Below the pieces are notes generated by a model. It searched no databases, had not been told where the DNA came from, and saw only the letters and a list, made by a program, of their open reading frames with translations. DNA of 64,000 nucleotides from Helicoverpa zea (taxonomy: Eukaryota > Arthropoda > Insecta > Lepidoptera > Noctuidae), in NCBI RefSeq assembly GCF_022581195.2, contig NC_061470.1, forward strand, positions 9,920,001-9,984,000. Direction: 5' to 3'. The stretch's first letter is position 1. Every line of letters starts with the position of its first letter. Both the position numbers and the translations under genes were made by a program. This document shows, piece after piece, positions 1 through 11,684 of the stretch.

Positions 1-941
1 TATGTATGTATACACATGTTTATGACAAATAAATGATTATCATTCTATTCTATTATACATTTAGAGTACCCGCTTACTGCAGACTAATAAGGCCGACAAT
101 TGATCTGATGGTTGTCAATTTATTTTAAGTTGGTAGGTATGTCTTGATTCCAATCGCACTTTTCAGTCGGTCTGATACCGGCTAATTATTATATATACCG
201 GCATATTACTAATTTAACCATCTTCTAAGGATTGTAGCATCAGTTTTATGTAGTTCTGATGACAAAACAATAAAAGGATACTGTCGAACTGATCTGATGA
301 TGGAGCCGAAAGATATAAACTGGAACTTCATGATGTAACGTCTTTTCTATCACAGCTGTGTTTGGACTTATTGGAAAAGTCCTGTAAAGAACTTTCACTA
401 CGATGTGCGTGCATTTATAACACTTGATTTTCATACTACTTTATTCATGCTGACATGACATGTAGCCGTGTAAGGATTTTGATCAAGTCGAAACTTGTCC
501 GAATTTAGTGCAGAATCATGGTCATATGACTTTGTTTGTTGTCAGTCATATTATGTAGATAGAAGCGATGGCCTGATAGGTCAGTGGAAAAACCCTCAAT
601 TTTTTTTATATTAACTAGGGTTGCTTCAACGGTTTGCTCTTTTATTATAAATGCATGCATGTTTTGAAAATAAAAAATGTTTCAGTAAGCATCTGTATTT
701 AAAATCTACATATACCTATGTAGATTCCAAATATTTAGGATTCCTCATGCATGCATTCCTGATGTACCTATGTGATTTTTGGTGGTTTTCGAGTTTTATT
801 TTTGTAATTTTCAAGGATCCAAATAAGATTAAAAGGCGTCCAAGACCGATTTTGGCATCGGCAGCAGTATCATAGGTATAAGGAAATCAGCCGAGTTTAC
901 ATATCGCACGCAGCTGTCCTATAAGATATTATATTACACGA
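1..941. other. AT-rich intergenic DNA, no gene seen
   Basis: Only short ORFs without recognisable domains occur here, and no repeat family found elsewhere in the window was recognised. Confidence 0.5.
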
Positions 942-1035
942 GGATTTGCACACGCACAGGTGCACTGTCTATTCTTTGACTCAATCTCGTAACCCGATGG
1001 GACGGCAATCCGACATGACCGGAGAGATCAGGCGC
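942..1035. repeat. dispersed repeat (family F), copy 1
   Basis: The stretch around 'caggtgcactgtctattc' followed by a 'cccgatgggacggcaatccg' block resembles a second copy near 56757-56830 ('caggtgcactctctattcc'). It is a non-coding dispersed repeat of unknown class. The rest, to about 2030, shows nothing recognisable. Confidence 0.45.
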
Positions 1036-2034
1036 GATATTTACGTGCTCTCTGATGCATAGGTGTATCAATCACAAACTTCCAGACTAAATACTGTTTT
1101 GTGAAAGCTTCTAAAACCCACAGAAGCGATTTCGGTTCGGAATCGTAAACGAGAGCTTGTGCACATAAGTCGCGCGTGTAGTAGGTAAATAACATAGGGA
1201 TAGGCTGTTTCTCCGGGTGTGGAAAGTAATTTCGAGTTAACTCATAGGCGGATACTAGGTATGAATGTAACATTTCAAATGCTTTAATTTTTGACACACT
1301 CCAAAATATTTATGTGGAACATATTAGGTATGTATGAAGAAGAAATCTAAACACTTGATGAGTTAAAAATATAGACTCAATATTTCAACAACGCTTTTTC
1401 CCATTCCAGAAAAAAATTCATAGCAAAATAACAATAATAAAATTTCACGTTCACGTTCGTAACGCTTCCATGTTTTATAGCGCAATAAACCATTTTCAAG
1501 TACACTCCCGGGACAATACTAGTTTACCAATAAAAACCAGGTTAAAAAATAGACCTTCCTATTTTTTTACTTCTTTTGTACCTATCTGGCATTACATTTA
1601 TACATCTGTACATATGGTAGAACGAGAGAGAAAATGTATTGTATTTTCAAAGTATTTATTTCACAAAAAAGCTACAGTATATCGTACACTTATGTAGATC
1701 TAAAGAGATCTAAAAGAAAAAAAAAGAAACTTTTTTCAGAAATGACGAAAAACTGATTCCTTCTTCTCTGTGCTGGTAGATAGAAGAATTCTATGTATAA
1801 AAAAGCTTTTTGTACGCAGCTAGATCATATAAATATTATTATATCTTGTATTTTTAAATCTGTTTTGTTGGTCGATGGGTATTTGTTTAAGGTTGATGGC
1901 ACACATAACTCAAAAAAATGTTCGCGTGCCACCTATGTGTGCAATATATAAAAGAAAGTTATGTTAGTTACATTACTAATAAATCAAGAATGGCTGCATC
2001 GGTTTAGCTGAAAATTAGAGGGGAGCTTAGATCG

Positions 2035-2120
2035 AGGAGAATAATATAGGATAGGATTTTAGTCCCGCTACAGGAATCAGTTATCTCGGGACGCGAGTGA
2101 AACCGCGGGGGGTAATTATG
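2035..2120 (+). repeat. Helitron-like repeat (family B), 3' end fragment
   Basis: The block 'gggacgcgagtgaaaccgcg' is the GC-rich 3' hairpin region of the repeat that is complete at 30161-30362. The terminal CTAG is not preserved here. Confidence 0.5.
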
Positions 2121-5100
2121 TATTAATAAATCATGTTTTTTTTTCTAAATTGTATCTTAAATAATCCGGATATTGAACATACATTTAGATACATATTATA
2201 TTTATCAATTGATGAAATCACTTACTTAACTTTGATCTCATTATTTACATTGTCTTTATCGAGTCTTGCAATAGTTGCATGTCATTTTTATGTCCGCAGT
2301 CAAATTATTTTAAATACGTAAAGTCATTGTTTGTTATAAATATTTGCACTTCTAGAGAGCGTGAATGACGAATAGAACTAATGCTATCCGCCATTTTTAA
2401 TGATACCAGGTGTTAAAAAAAATTACACGACGCACAAATCAATATCATTTATTTAATACTTTTTGCACATTGTACAACGGTGGACTTAACGCCTTGGGCG
2501 TTTTCTAAAAGTCTACCTACGGGAGGTGGAGAAATAGTAGTGACAGGTGCATAGTTTTTTTTTTTTGATAATTATGGATAACAACACATACATATAATAC
2601 ACATATTATATTTGTCAAGAAAGACAGAAAAAAAAAGAAAATAGTATATAGATGTGGTGATTCTGCTAATTTCCTATGGATGTTGTTGTGATGAACTTTC
2701 AATTTGAAGCTATTTAATAAAGTTTTAAGTGTAGTAAACATTTAATGAAGTATGAAGAATATTAATATTTCCATTACATTATGTCCTTATTCTCGTAACT
2801 AATAAAAATGACATAACGTTTTAGGAAATTATATTTCTACTTCTAATACACGATGTATGGAAACATAAAAATGGATTTCCTATATCAGGAAGAGGTTTAC
2901 GTGTAGGCAGAGTGAGAGACTACTCGCCAGCTTGAGACATTTTCCGACTGTGACGACATCAACAAATATTAGTGAAGCTATACTTAAAATTATTTAGAAA
3001 AAGCAACAGTTTCCATTTTTAGTGCTTTTTTTTATTTCCATTAAAAACGGTAACTGTTATAAACTGGTAACACTAAGGCGATTCAAAATGGCGGCGTCCA
3101 CTAGTTCCACATTTCACCGCGCGTCAAATTGTTGATAAACCTCTTTAACATAAACAATGACTTGCTAAACGTAGATAAATATATTTTCCTCTTAGATAAT
3201 TATTATCTATTTATAGTTCTGGTTCTGCTGAGTAACGGTTACATATGTTATTCACTTATCCAATAAACGTGTGCCGATAACAACAAAATATTACGTATTT
3301 GTTTTTTTCATTCATTATTTAATTGCTGCTGAAGGTGCTATATAACTGAAATGACTTTTTGATTTCGTTTCACTCGTTTCAGAGCTCGGTCCGAAAAAAA
3401 ACTTAGGCAGAAAAAATAAAAATAAATTTTCTTTTCGTGTATCGTGGATTCGTGGAGAAGATAGGTTATAGAAATAAGAAAGTACCTTCTCTAGTAAATA
3501 GGTATGAGAATAATGATTACTAACATAATATTATATAAACCACTATATCAATATAAAATAAAGCTTGACTAACTCCATGGACCACACAACTTATTAATTT
3601 GGGTATTTCAGATTTGGATTACAAAAACTAATTGTTGTATTGTGGTTTTGTTTAATGATGATATGTCGTTCTTTTAATTCCATGTTAGAGTTCAAAAATT
3701 ACTTGCCATGCAATTTGGGAAAACCATGGATCAAAATACGGAGCGGATGCGGAGCGGAGATGTCTTAACGGAAAATCTTCTACTTATGTAGCGTTGTCCT
3801 ATCCGTCTCCGCCCTTACATGCTTTCTACGGAACCGGCCCATATCTCGTAAAGCCAAAAATCGTCGACAGTCGGGACCCGTCAAGGAACCCTAACAACTC
3901 ATTAAAGCGATCTTTTTGGTCACGCTCAACATTCGTATTTGAATGAAAAAAGAAAAGAAGGCACCATGAGCTGAGCGGTGATGCCATAAGATAGGTAGAC
4001 CTTAAGACATCTCCGCTCAACTTCTCTTACTCCGTGGGAAAAACTCTTAAACTGGGGTAAACATTTCGCAGCGCATAGATTAGGCGAAGTTGGATATTTT
4101 TTTACAATGTCTTCTACACGCCTCATCCATTTTCTGCGCGTCTGTCGCCAATTTCTGACCTTTAGAGTCCTTTCTTTTCGAGTATATCTAAACATTCTCA
4201 GTAATTACTTCACTATCTTTATAATACGTCATAATATATCCAAAAAAATAATTTCTTTAACCTTGCAAAATTAAAATTCCTCGACTTATCAAAATTTTAA
4301 TATTCATAAAAATCATAATGACAAAGCAAATCATAAAAAAAATATTATTATCAGATAGCAAACCGTTTAAATAATGACAAATACCTATGAATATTATCTA
4401 ACAGTTACCTACTGTCTACCAGTTACTATCTTAGAATTAAGATTACGGTTATACATATCGAGATTAAATAACTAATTATAGGTAACAAATATCATGCAAT
4501 GAGTAACATATGAACCGTTATCTCGACGGAACTGATAAAACGTAAGTATATTGTATTGAAAAGTTTGTCTTTCTTCTGAAAAACAACATTGAGACCATAC
4601 TGAGACCTTTAGACATTTAAAGACGAGAGTTTTAATTTCCATTTACAACCGATTAAAAAAAAGAGGAGGTATAATTAGAACATATAGAACGTAGATTTAA
4701 GTTTTTATTATTAACAAATTTTGTATATAACGTATGTAAGCTAGTTCTGAAGGTATTTATCTATGGGCGATTGATGCCTTAAATAAAGTTTTAAATAAAT
4801 AAAAAATAGTTATTAATATTCCCCTAAAGCCGGCTCTAACCCTATTTCATCAGCAATTCAACAGTGTAGATGTTTCTTTTTAACGTCTGAGCAGCATCAA
4901 CGCATTTGCCACCTAAAATGGCGTCGCTTAATTACGTTGCATTTGCACAGCGTCAACGCTACGCAAACATTGTAGAAGCCTTCCTTGCTCTATGGACACA
5001 GAACCCTCAAAACGGCTTTCAAAGCAACCAATTCTAGATTATTGTCCCTCAACAGTTAATAAACCATGAATCTTATCGGTCATTCACCTTTAACCATTAA

Positions 5101-5480
5101 AAGAAACAGGTACATAAAGTCACACCTTAACTTTCCTATCACCTTGAATTAGAATACGACGCATTTAACGTGCCTGTCAACAAACAAAAATGATAACTGT
5201 TATCTAAGCGATTACAAATGTTAAAGTCATGCTCACGAGTTGTTTTGCGTTTGATATCGAAATTAGTGATAAAAACCTATCATTTTGCCGCATACCTATC
5301 AATATTCGTCAATGAGATAGTTAGGTTTGCAGGTATTTACAATTTTGATTTGAAATGTGATTTAAATACTTCAATTTCCAAGCTTTGTATAAAATTTCTT
5401 TGTAATTGTGCTACTTTTTTTTAAAGATTAAGTCTAATTTTGATCTTATATTTTTTTGGCATGTTTATTAGTTTTTTTCT
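2121..5480. other. intergenic, no gene supported
   Basis: This is a long AT-rich stretch. ORFs on both strands are under 110 codons, low-complexity or without recognisable domains. A local GC-richer patch at 3740-4190 encodes nothing I recognise. Confidence 0.5.
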
Positions 5481-5486
5481 ATTGCC

Positions 5487-5564
5487 ATTCAACGTGGCAA
5501 TGCAGCCAGTCTTCTGGGCACGTTTCCGGAGGACAGCGATGCGGAGGAGTACTTCGACGCCTAA
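5487..5564 (+). pseudogene. non-LTR retrotransposon ORF2 C-terminal relic
   Basis: The frame starting at 5487 reads IQRGNAASLLGTFPEDSD and ends at a TAA at 5562-5564. This is the type of tail seen at the end of non-LTR retrotransposon polymerase ORFs. A T-rich 3' region follows. Upstream coding sequence is missing, so this is a 5'-truncated relic. Confidence 0.5.
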
Positions 5565-5711
5565 CCCTCAGCTGGTTTTTGGTTTTGTTTTTCTATTTTT
5601 TATACCCTTTTTTATTTTCAATCTTATTAAATTACTGTTAAGGAATGTTATTTTACTAAGTACTGAAATGTATTTTTTTCTATTGTTAAGGTTGAATCTG
5701 TTTTTTTTTTT

Positions 5712-7099
5712 TATATCGGGTGTGTCGTTCACAATCACATTAAATCATATCGCATATACTTTATGATATTCTATGGCGAATTGTAAAAAAAATAACCTAA
5801 TCCATTCAGTGGTTTAACCACAGGAGTCATTTTTCGTTTTTATAATTTACAACATCATGTGTAAAGCAGAGATAAAGTTAGGAGTATCGTATGTTTTGAT
5901 CAGTTGACAGCTGTCAGTTTTCAAGGGAGAATTTCAGTTGTTTGTAATGACCATAGACATAATATTAGTAAACAGGACTGCGCATATAAACCCAAAAAAC
6001 GAGCCGAGTGAAACAGTTAGTACGGAGGCTGTCTGTCCCTTTCTAATAGGGTGACTATGAGATTAAGCTATGTGAGACAAATCCGAATTTGCTAAGATTA
6101 TTAAACACAGATTAGTATTGAAGTTTTAACTTACGCAGTTTGTGACCTTAAGATACTAATAAAGGCTTTTAATAATTAGCGGAAATTAGCAGTATAAAAG
6201 CAGGAGGATTCGAAGTGAAGACTGTTTTTTTTTGTATTTCTACTTCATATATAGACTGCTGAGCCATTTATGTCGCCTTTCTTCATTTTTTGGGAAGCTA
6301 TAACAATAGTACAACAGTTTTAAAATCCATCACCCATATTTTGACTCGTTACAAGAATTCATGGGCACCCTAGTTGTTTGGTTTACGAAAATGTTATTAT
6401 TAGCTAACCTGTGGAACGATATATTGCAACCACCATAGGATTCACTTTTGCAAGTAGAAACGCAACACTTTTCACCATTATAATAGTTTAAATTGATTTA
6501 ATACAAAAAAATATAAACAAAATTTTAAATGCTGATAACGCGCCAAGAATGTTCAGAGTTACCGCTAGAAAAAAAAAAAGAAAAAAAAAAATTATGTTGT
6601 TTATGTTTTAATAATAAATACGAATAAATTAATGCGATTGTTATTAATTTGTTGACTTACAATTGTTAAAATAAGATAAAAATATAAGTGATTCAATTGT
6701 TTTTTGGGAAGACAAAACTTTTGATCACAACATTTTTTATGCTGGCAAGGTGTTAGAAAGAGACAAACAGCCTCCGTTCGAACTATCCCTCTCGGCTCGG
6801 ATTTGCCTCTGTGTATTATGCAACCAATTTAGTACCTTATTGCGTTACAATAGAGTTCATTTTCGTAAATATATATTTTGAGCGTGCGCAATCTTGTTTA
6901 GTAATATTATATCTATGGTAATGACTGACTTTTATATGGTGTTCTAATTTTTGCACATTTTTATTCCATTTACTTTGTTTGAAAAAATCATTTTTTTATT
7001 TTTAGGTATTTTTCTTTTATCTTTGTGTTAATCGACATATATTAACCAGTATATTAACGCATTTCATTTAATGTGATTATGAACGACACACCCGATATA
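5712..7099. mobile_element. non-autonomous DNA transposon with long inverted arms (foldback type)
   Basis: The left end 'tatatcgggtgtgtcgttc' recurs inverted at 7081-7099, and complementarity continues inward for hundreds of bases with interruptions. For example, 'gagccgagtgaaacagttag' near 6002 and 'gacagcctccg'-type blocks have imperfect inverted counterparts at 6757-6805, and the 'taatattagtaaacag' block near 5962 pairs with sequence near 6893. The ends abut TA, which fits Tc1/mariner-like insertion. No transposase ORF is present. The element is about 1.39 kb and decayed in the middle. Confidence 0.7.
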
Positions 7100-7806
7100 T
7101 ATTTAAAGTTTATTTCGGGTTATATATAGTTTTATCACTCAATTTAAGTAGATTTATCTAGTTTAAGTTACCACAAATATGTTCGTGAATGTTGGTTCAC
7201 CTGTTATAATAATTGGAAACTGTGTAAGCCATCCTTAAAACTTCCTATATTTGTTAATTTGTACACAGAAGCTGTTGGTGATCCTTTGGTAATAAATAAA
7301 TAAAACGTGCTTTCAAAGGCTCGCTAAAGCTCTTAAACTTAACTAAATTCAACAGCTCCTACTCATAACATTTTATCATTTATACAAATATTATCGATAG
7401 GATCTGTAAATACATGCTCGTATGTACATATATAAGATTATTATTATCTTTAAATATTTTTATTTGTTTTTAATTCTGTGTTATCCGATAGCTACATTTA
7501 AGACACGTGTAGAGATAAAGTTTGTGACTTTTTAATACTTCGAGTACATCATCACCTTTTGCATAGCCTTACCCTGCTATGTTGGGATCAACTTCTAGGC
7601 TAAAAGCTAACTACCTACTCGTACTCTACAAGAAGCGACTGCATATCTCTCCTTTTAAACCCAGTTACTGGCAGTTAGGCTTTCTTACTTCTGGCTATAA
7701 TTACCTGAATGGGTATAAAAAATTCTCAATTCAACATGCTTTCGATTGCCATATCATAAAGTAGAGATACCTATACCTCAGAATTTCTTCACTACTTAAT
7801 TTGTAT

Positions 7807-7960
7807 ACTACTAGACGTTTTCCCGAGGTTTCACGCAAGTCCCATGGGAACTACTGACTGTATAGGGATAAAATGTAGCCTATAATATGGTAATTGGGAA
7901 GAGCGTAACTTTTCAAAGGTGAAGGAATTTTTGAAATTGGTTCAGTAACTTCGTAGCCTT
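7807..7960 (-). repeat. Helitron-like repeat (family B), reverse fragment
   Basis: The segment 'gaggtttcacgcaagtccca' followed by 'gggaactactgactgtatag' and 'aaaatgtagcctataatatg' is the reverse complement of the repeat complete at 30161-30362, without its exact ends. Confidence 0.5.
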
Positions 7961-8275
7961 TAAAATAAAAACAAACAAAAACATGTTTGCTCTTTATTGT
8001 ATTAGTAAGTATAGATAACAGACTAAAATCATAAAAAGTGCCATAACTAAAAAAATATTGACATAAGCAAAAACTATTTGACCACGATGAGAGTCCAGTT
8101 TTTCGGTTAACACTCAGCATGACTGTTCACATATTTTAGTTGACCCCAGTTCAACTAGATGATAAGAGAAAAGTAAATTATTAAGGTCTTTGATTCCACT
8201 GTTTATCTTTTGAACATGCTTTTATTAGGTCGAACTGTATGTAACTATGTTATAGAGACGAAGGTAATGGAAACT

Positions 8276-8460
8276 AGTGTTAAGTGTGAATTTGGATAGA
8301 TGGAAAAGCAGAGGTAGGAAAATGGATGGACAGTGAGTGAAAGATGACAATAATAAGAAAGGAGTGGATGCTAGTGAGTCGGCTGATTGAGAGGAATAGA
8401 AGCGGGAACCTTATTACGCTGGATCCAAATAACTTGGAAACGAGGCAAAAAGAAGAAGAA
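8276..8460 (+). repeat. decayed RTE-type LINE tail
   Basis: The sequence 'gatggaaaagcagaggtagg' to 'gtgagtgaaagatgac' resembles the degenerate 'GRPKKRW..CVKDDM' coding tail of RTE LINEs, which is also seen near 28802-28945 and 29590-29725. No intact ORF remains. Confidence 0.4.
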
Positions 8461-8720
8461 CGTTTCTAAGTAAGAGCCGGGTGGTCCGTGGATGGCTGAC
8501 CAGATAGCAAATCAGCGCTGAGGCTTTTGTCCCGTATAGGGTCTCAGCATTTTGCTGAGCGAGGGCCGTTTCACGTGGGGTGTGACACATATTTCCCATT
8601 TAACTGTATTTTAATTGTAATTCGTCATTTTCTTATTTTTAACGACTGTAATTTTTATTTATTTTTTGTAAGGCAGTGTCACACGCGTGCGTGAATAAAC
8701 GTTTTTTCTTTCTTACAAAT
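8461..8720 (+). repeat. LINE 3' end (family E), copy 1
   Basis: It shares the arrangement 'cagcgctgaggc...ctcagcattttgctgagcg...tttcacg' and a T/C-rich 3' terminus with 45021-45320. Both end in AATAAA-like sequence followed by a TTTC-rich tract, which is consistent with the 3' UTR of a non-LTR retrotransposon. Confidence 0.5.
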
Positions 8721-9237
8721 TCCTGCATATTTTCCAAAAGCACGTTTTACTCGGCTTTTCTAAGGAGGTTTCCCCATAACCTAGTAACGAGAGCCTAAAG
8801 CAGTCATTTTGGAAAGGGCAGGGATGATGACGACACTATGGTATCGCTGCGAAAACTGTCCCAAGACAGGAATTATACTACGCCAATGGGAATTTATATG
8901 TTTGGTAATAACCCCTATCTTTTGTAAAGATAAGATACAGATGAATATTAAAGATACCTACTGAATAGATAACGGGATCAAAGTACCATAATTGTCATGA
9001 TGATTTTTAAAATTTCAGTGAGCTGAAAAATATAATTATTTTTATTTTTTTCCTGTTACCTTTTACCAATGATAAGATTTTTTATAGCTGCGAAGGACCT
9101 CAGTAATAATTACGCAATCCTAAGACAAAGGGTCTATAAAGGCATATTAATAATCCCATGCCCAATTCCACATACAAGTAAATACCGACCAAATAAATAA
9201 TAAATCTGGCCTTACGGATTTTACTCTACTGGCTATC

Positions 9238-9345
9238 ATCATAATCATCTCCCGAGTCTTTTCCCAACTATGTTAGCGTCGGCTTCCAGTTTAAACTGCC
9301 TACCTGACCTCAACCAGTTACCCGGGCAATAGGGTTTACTACACT
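9238..9345 (+). repeat. dispersed repeat family A fragment
   Basis: 'cttttcccaactatgttag' followed by 'gtcggcttccagt' and 'ccagttacccgggcaa' matches the family A copy at 55140-55465. The stretch 8721-9237 before it shows no gene. Confidence 0.55.
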
Positions 9346-9829
9346 TGGCTAAATTCAGTCGTTTAAATGATTCCAGATTCTGTCACTAAATTCAGACAAA
9401 TGTAATGTGTGTTGCATTTAGGAAGGTAGGTTCCATTAAATCATTTTGAAACCTAATTAGACAAACCTAATTAAGCTACTGAATTTAATAAAGTGTAATA
9501 AAGCCCTAAACTGCTACCCCTTTGTAATACTGGCTTGACATTCCATTGCCAAAGATATTCAAGTAACAGGCTTCCGAAACATAGAAGAAAACATTGGGTC
9601 AAGGAAAGACCGACCGCGCCAAGCTTTGCTTATCGAGAGACGTAGCTTTGACTTAGCCACGTGCTCTATGTAGACGCGTAAAATAATCTAATAGTATAGT
9701 AACATCCATATGGATTGATAGATAATAGGACGCAACGCTTGGCGCTCTGTCGGTCCGTAGATAAGTCATGACATATTCCTACGCATTTTGGAAGGCGGGT
9801 TTTTATGGGTCACGACTGTCTTTTCACTA

Positions 9830-10365
9830 TCTTTGGCAGTAGTTACGGGTATTCAGAAGCCAGAAAGTCTGACAACCAGTCTCATAAAAGAAATAAGGTT
9901 GCCCAGGTAACTAGGGTTGACTAGGTCAGATAGGCAGTCGCTTCATGAAAAACACTGGTACTCAACTTTATTCGTCAGGCTGGAAACTGACCCCAAAATA
10001 CACTCCCGAGCAAAAAAGTGGAATCGCACCCTTGCGCTATACAATTACAACGATTACCAATGATACAATATTTACAGTTAAATATTTATGGTCTCGTTTG
10101 AAAGTATATACTTTTAGCTCATAAATTAGCTCATAATTAATTCGCCTGATTTTCGTTGCTGTCTTAAATAAAGATGATTAGCTCCTGAAATACGGAAATG
10201 ATTTATTTGGTTCTACCCTTAAAGCTAAAAGTATAGGCTTTCAAACGAGACCATAATAAACATTTAACTGTAAATATTGTATCATTGGCAATCGTTTTAT
10301 TTGTATAGCGCACGGGGGTATTCCATTTTTGTGCTCGCGAGTGTAGTTGGGAAAAGGCTTGGTTT
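9830..10365 (-). repeat. dispersed repeat family A, split by a MITE
   Basis: Reverse-oriented family A sequence runs from 9830 to 9998 ('gtctgacaaccagtctcat', 'tcagataggcagtcgcttc') and resumes at 10346 ('gttgggaaaaggctt'). The gap is the MITE at 9999-10345. Uninterrupted copies read 'ccccaacatagttggg' across this point. Confidence 0.65.
9999..10345. mobile_element. 347-bp MITE with about 115-bp terminal inverted repeats and TA duplication
   Basis: 'tacactcccgagcaaaaaag' at 9999 is mirrored by 'gtgctcgcgagtgta' ending at 10345. The arms continue through 'acaatatttacagttaaat' (10067 onward) and its reverse complement near 10262-10281. The element sits at a TA inside a family A copy, which provides an empty-site comparison. 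No ORF is present, so it is non-autonomous. Confidence 0.8.
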
Positions 10366-10596
10366 CTAAGTTTAGGATCTACAGAACGTGGATTTAATGT
10401 TTGAGAAAGATTTGCTTTTAATTCATGATTCAAAGTTTATCAGCCTGGAGTTCAATTAGGTACCTAAAATGATTAGGCCAATTAATCGCTTTGTAAATAC
10501 CAGTGTTATCGCTTATCAATATTACATAAAATACAATAATATTATGCAAATATTAAGATTGAAAGTAAAACAAACAACCACGTGAAAGTAGGTAGT

Positions 10597-10690
10597 CTGT
10601 CTAACTTTTATACCAGAACTACTGAACCGATTAGACAGTGTAGATCCCAAGAAAGGACATAGACCATATTTTATCCTGGTGCGGGAAGCA
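10597..10690 (+). repeat. Helitron-like repeat (family B) internal fragment
   Basis: 'ctactgaaccgattagacag' followed by 'atattttatcctggtgcggg' matches the interior of the 30161-30362 element. The 3' hairpin and CTAG are replaced by the adjoining family C sequence. Confidence 0.5.
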
Positions 10691-10856
10691 GATACATTGG
10701 CAGGCCTGCCGGGGCTGCGGGATTGTTCGAAAGAGTTACCGCGGCCCTGGTGCATAAAAGGCCTACGAAGCAACACGATGGGTTTTAGTCAGTAAAAGTC
10801 TGACACTCCCTCACCGCTGCTAACCCACAGCGGGAGGGGTAATTTGATGATTTTTA
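10691..10856 (+). repeat. R1-type LINE 3' UTR fragment (family C)
   Basis: 'gctgcgggattgttcgaaag', 'ttaccgcggccctggtgcat' and 'ctccctcaccgctgctaacc' form a recurring block. The minus-strand copy at 27150-27240 is attached to R1-like coding sequence, so the family is read as an R1-type LINE 3' end. Other pieces lie at 14220, 22245, 34060, 34780 and 54217. Confidence 0.55.
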
Positions 10857-10935
10857 ACATCTTTAAAAAAAATAGCCCACCGGGGCTTCTTCCATGTATA
10901 TTGCAAAACAATTAACCAAGTTGTGCAAGTCTATT

Positions 10936-11095
10936 CTGCTCTCGAGGACTAGAGAGTGACTCAACTAGGACAAAAGACACTGATAATTATGATAATTGAT
11001 TAGATATTAAATTAACTGATGCCCACCTGTAAGATTAACCAAAATAATAAGTGACCACACTTTCTGAAATGGGTATTCAAGAAAACAGTAAAACT
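10936..11095 (+). other. distal 5' flank conserved between P450-1 and P450-2
   Basis: 'ataattatgataattgatta' and 'tattcaagaaaacagt' here match 18528-18640 upstream of P450-2 with substitutions and small indels. The tandem duplication that produced the pair therefore reached about 0.75 kb upstream of the start codon. It may hold shared regulatory sequence, but none was identified. Confidence 0.65.
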
Positions 11096-11316
11096 ACTGA
11101 CAAAAACAAAGTGTACACTGTTTCAACAGGTTGAAAAAAGAGTTCATTAGGTTTCGAGAACTTTTCATAATAATTAATTTTGTTCCTTTCTTTCTCTCCT
11201 TTGTAGGTTTGATATTGAGAAAGAAAGAAATAAATTTAATTTCTATTTCGAATTCCACTATCTTCATGTATCTTTAAACAGTAAAACAATAACTTCAGTA
11301 TCATTACATTGATTCA

Positions 11317-11530
11317 AAAATAATAAAACGTAAAAATTATTGTCCTTGGGTACATTTCTATAATGTAAGTACAGGGATAATAGTTGGTTATGTGCCAAGA
11401 CTCCATTAAAGTTGTCTCAAAAGGGCTTCAGCGTGTTGGCTTCGACCCCAAAAATCACCTCCCAAAAATCCGGGACTTTATAGTCCCTTGGTCTAGTAGA
11501 AGCATAAAAATAATAAAACGTAAAAATTAT
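11317..11530 (-). mobile_element. retroposon tail inserted just upstream of the P450-1 promoter
   Basis: Two direct copies of 'aataataaaacgtaaaaatt' (about 11320 and 11508) bracket sequence whose reverse complement reads 'gccaacacgctgaagccctt' and 'ttgagacaactttaa'. The same block occurs at 47660-47697 in the intron of P450-6. The bracketing repeats look like a target-site duplication around a 5'-truncated retroposon. It ends about 50 bp before the conserved promoter block. Confidence 0.65.
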
Positions 11531-11576
11531 GTACGATAAGTAAATAAATAATGTAAAAAAAATGTCCCAATGATAT

Positions 11577-11663
11577 ACAAACGCATGGTCATATCGAGAA
11601 ATAAACCTGGAAATTATATCAGTAAAGATATATAAAGAGAAACACACTGAACGAATCAATCAG
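11577..11663 (+). promoter_or_regulatory. P450-1 core promoter and upstream block
   Basis: 'acaaacgcatggtca' (11577-11591) is shared with P450-2 and P450-4 at the same distance from the TATA box. TATATAAA lies at 11629-11636, and an arthropod-type initiator TCAG at 11660-11663 is about 31 nt downstream. The start codon at 11685 leaves a short leader of about 25 nt. Confidence 0.75.
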
Positions 11664-11684
11664 ATGTAACAAAAACGTTGAAAC

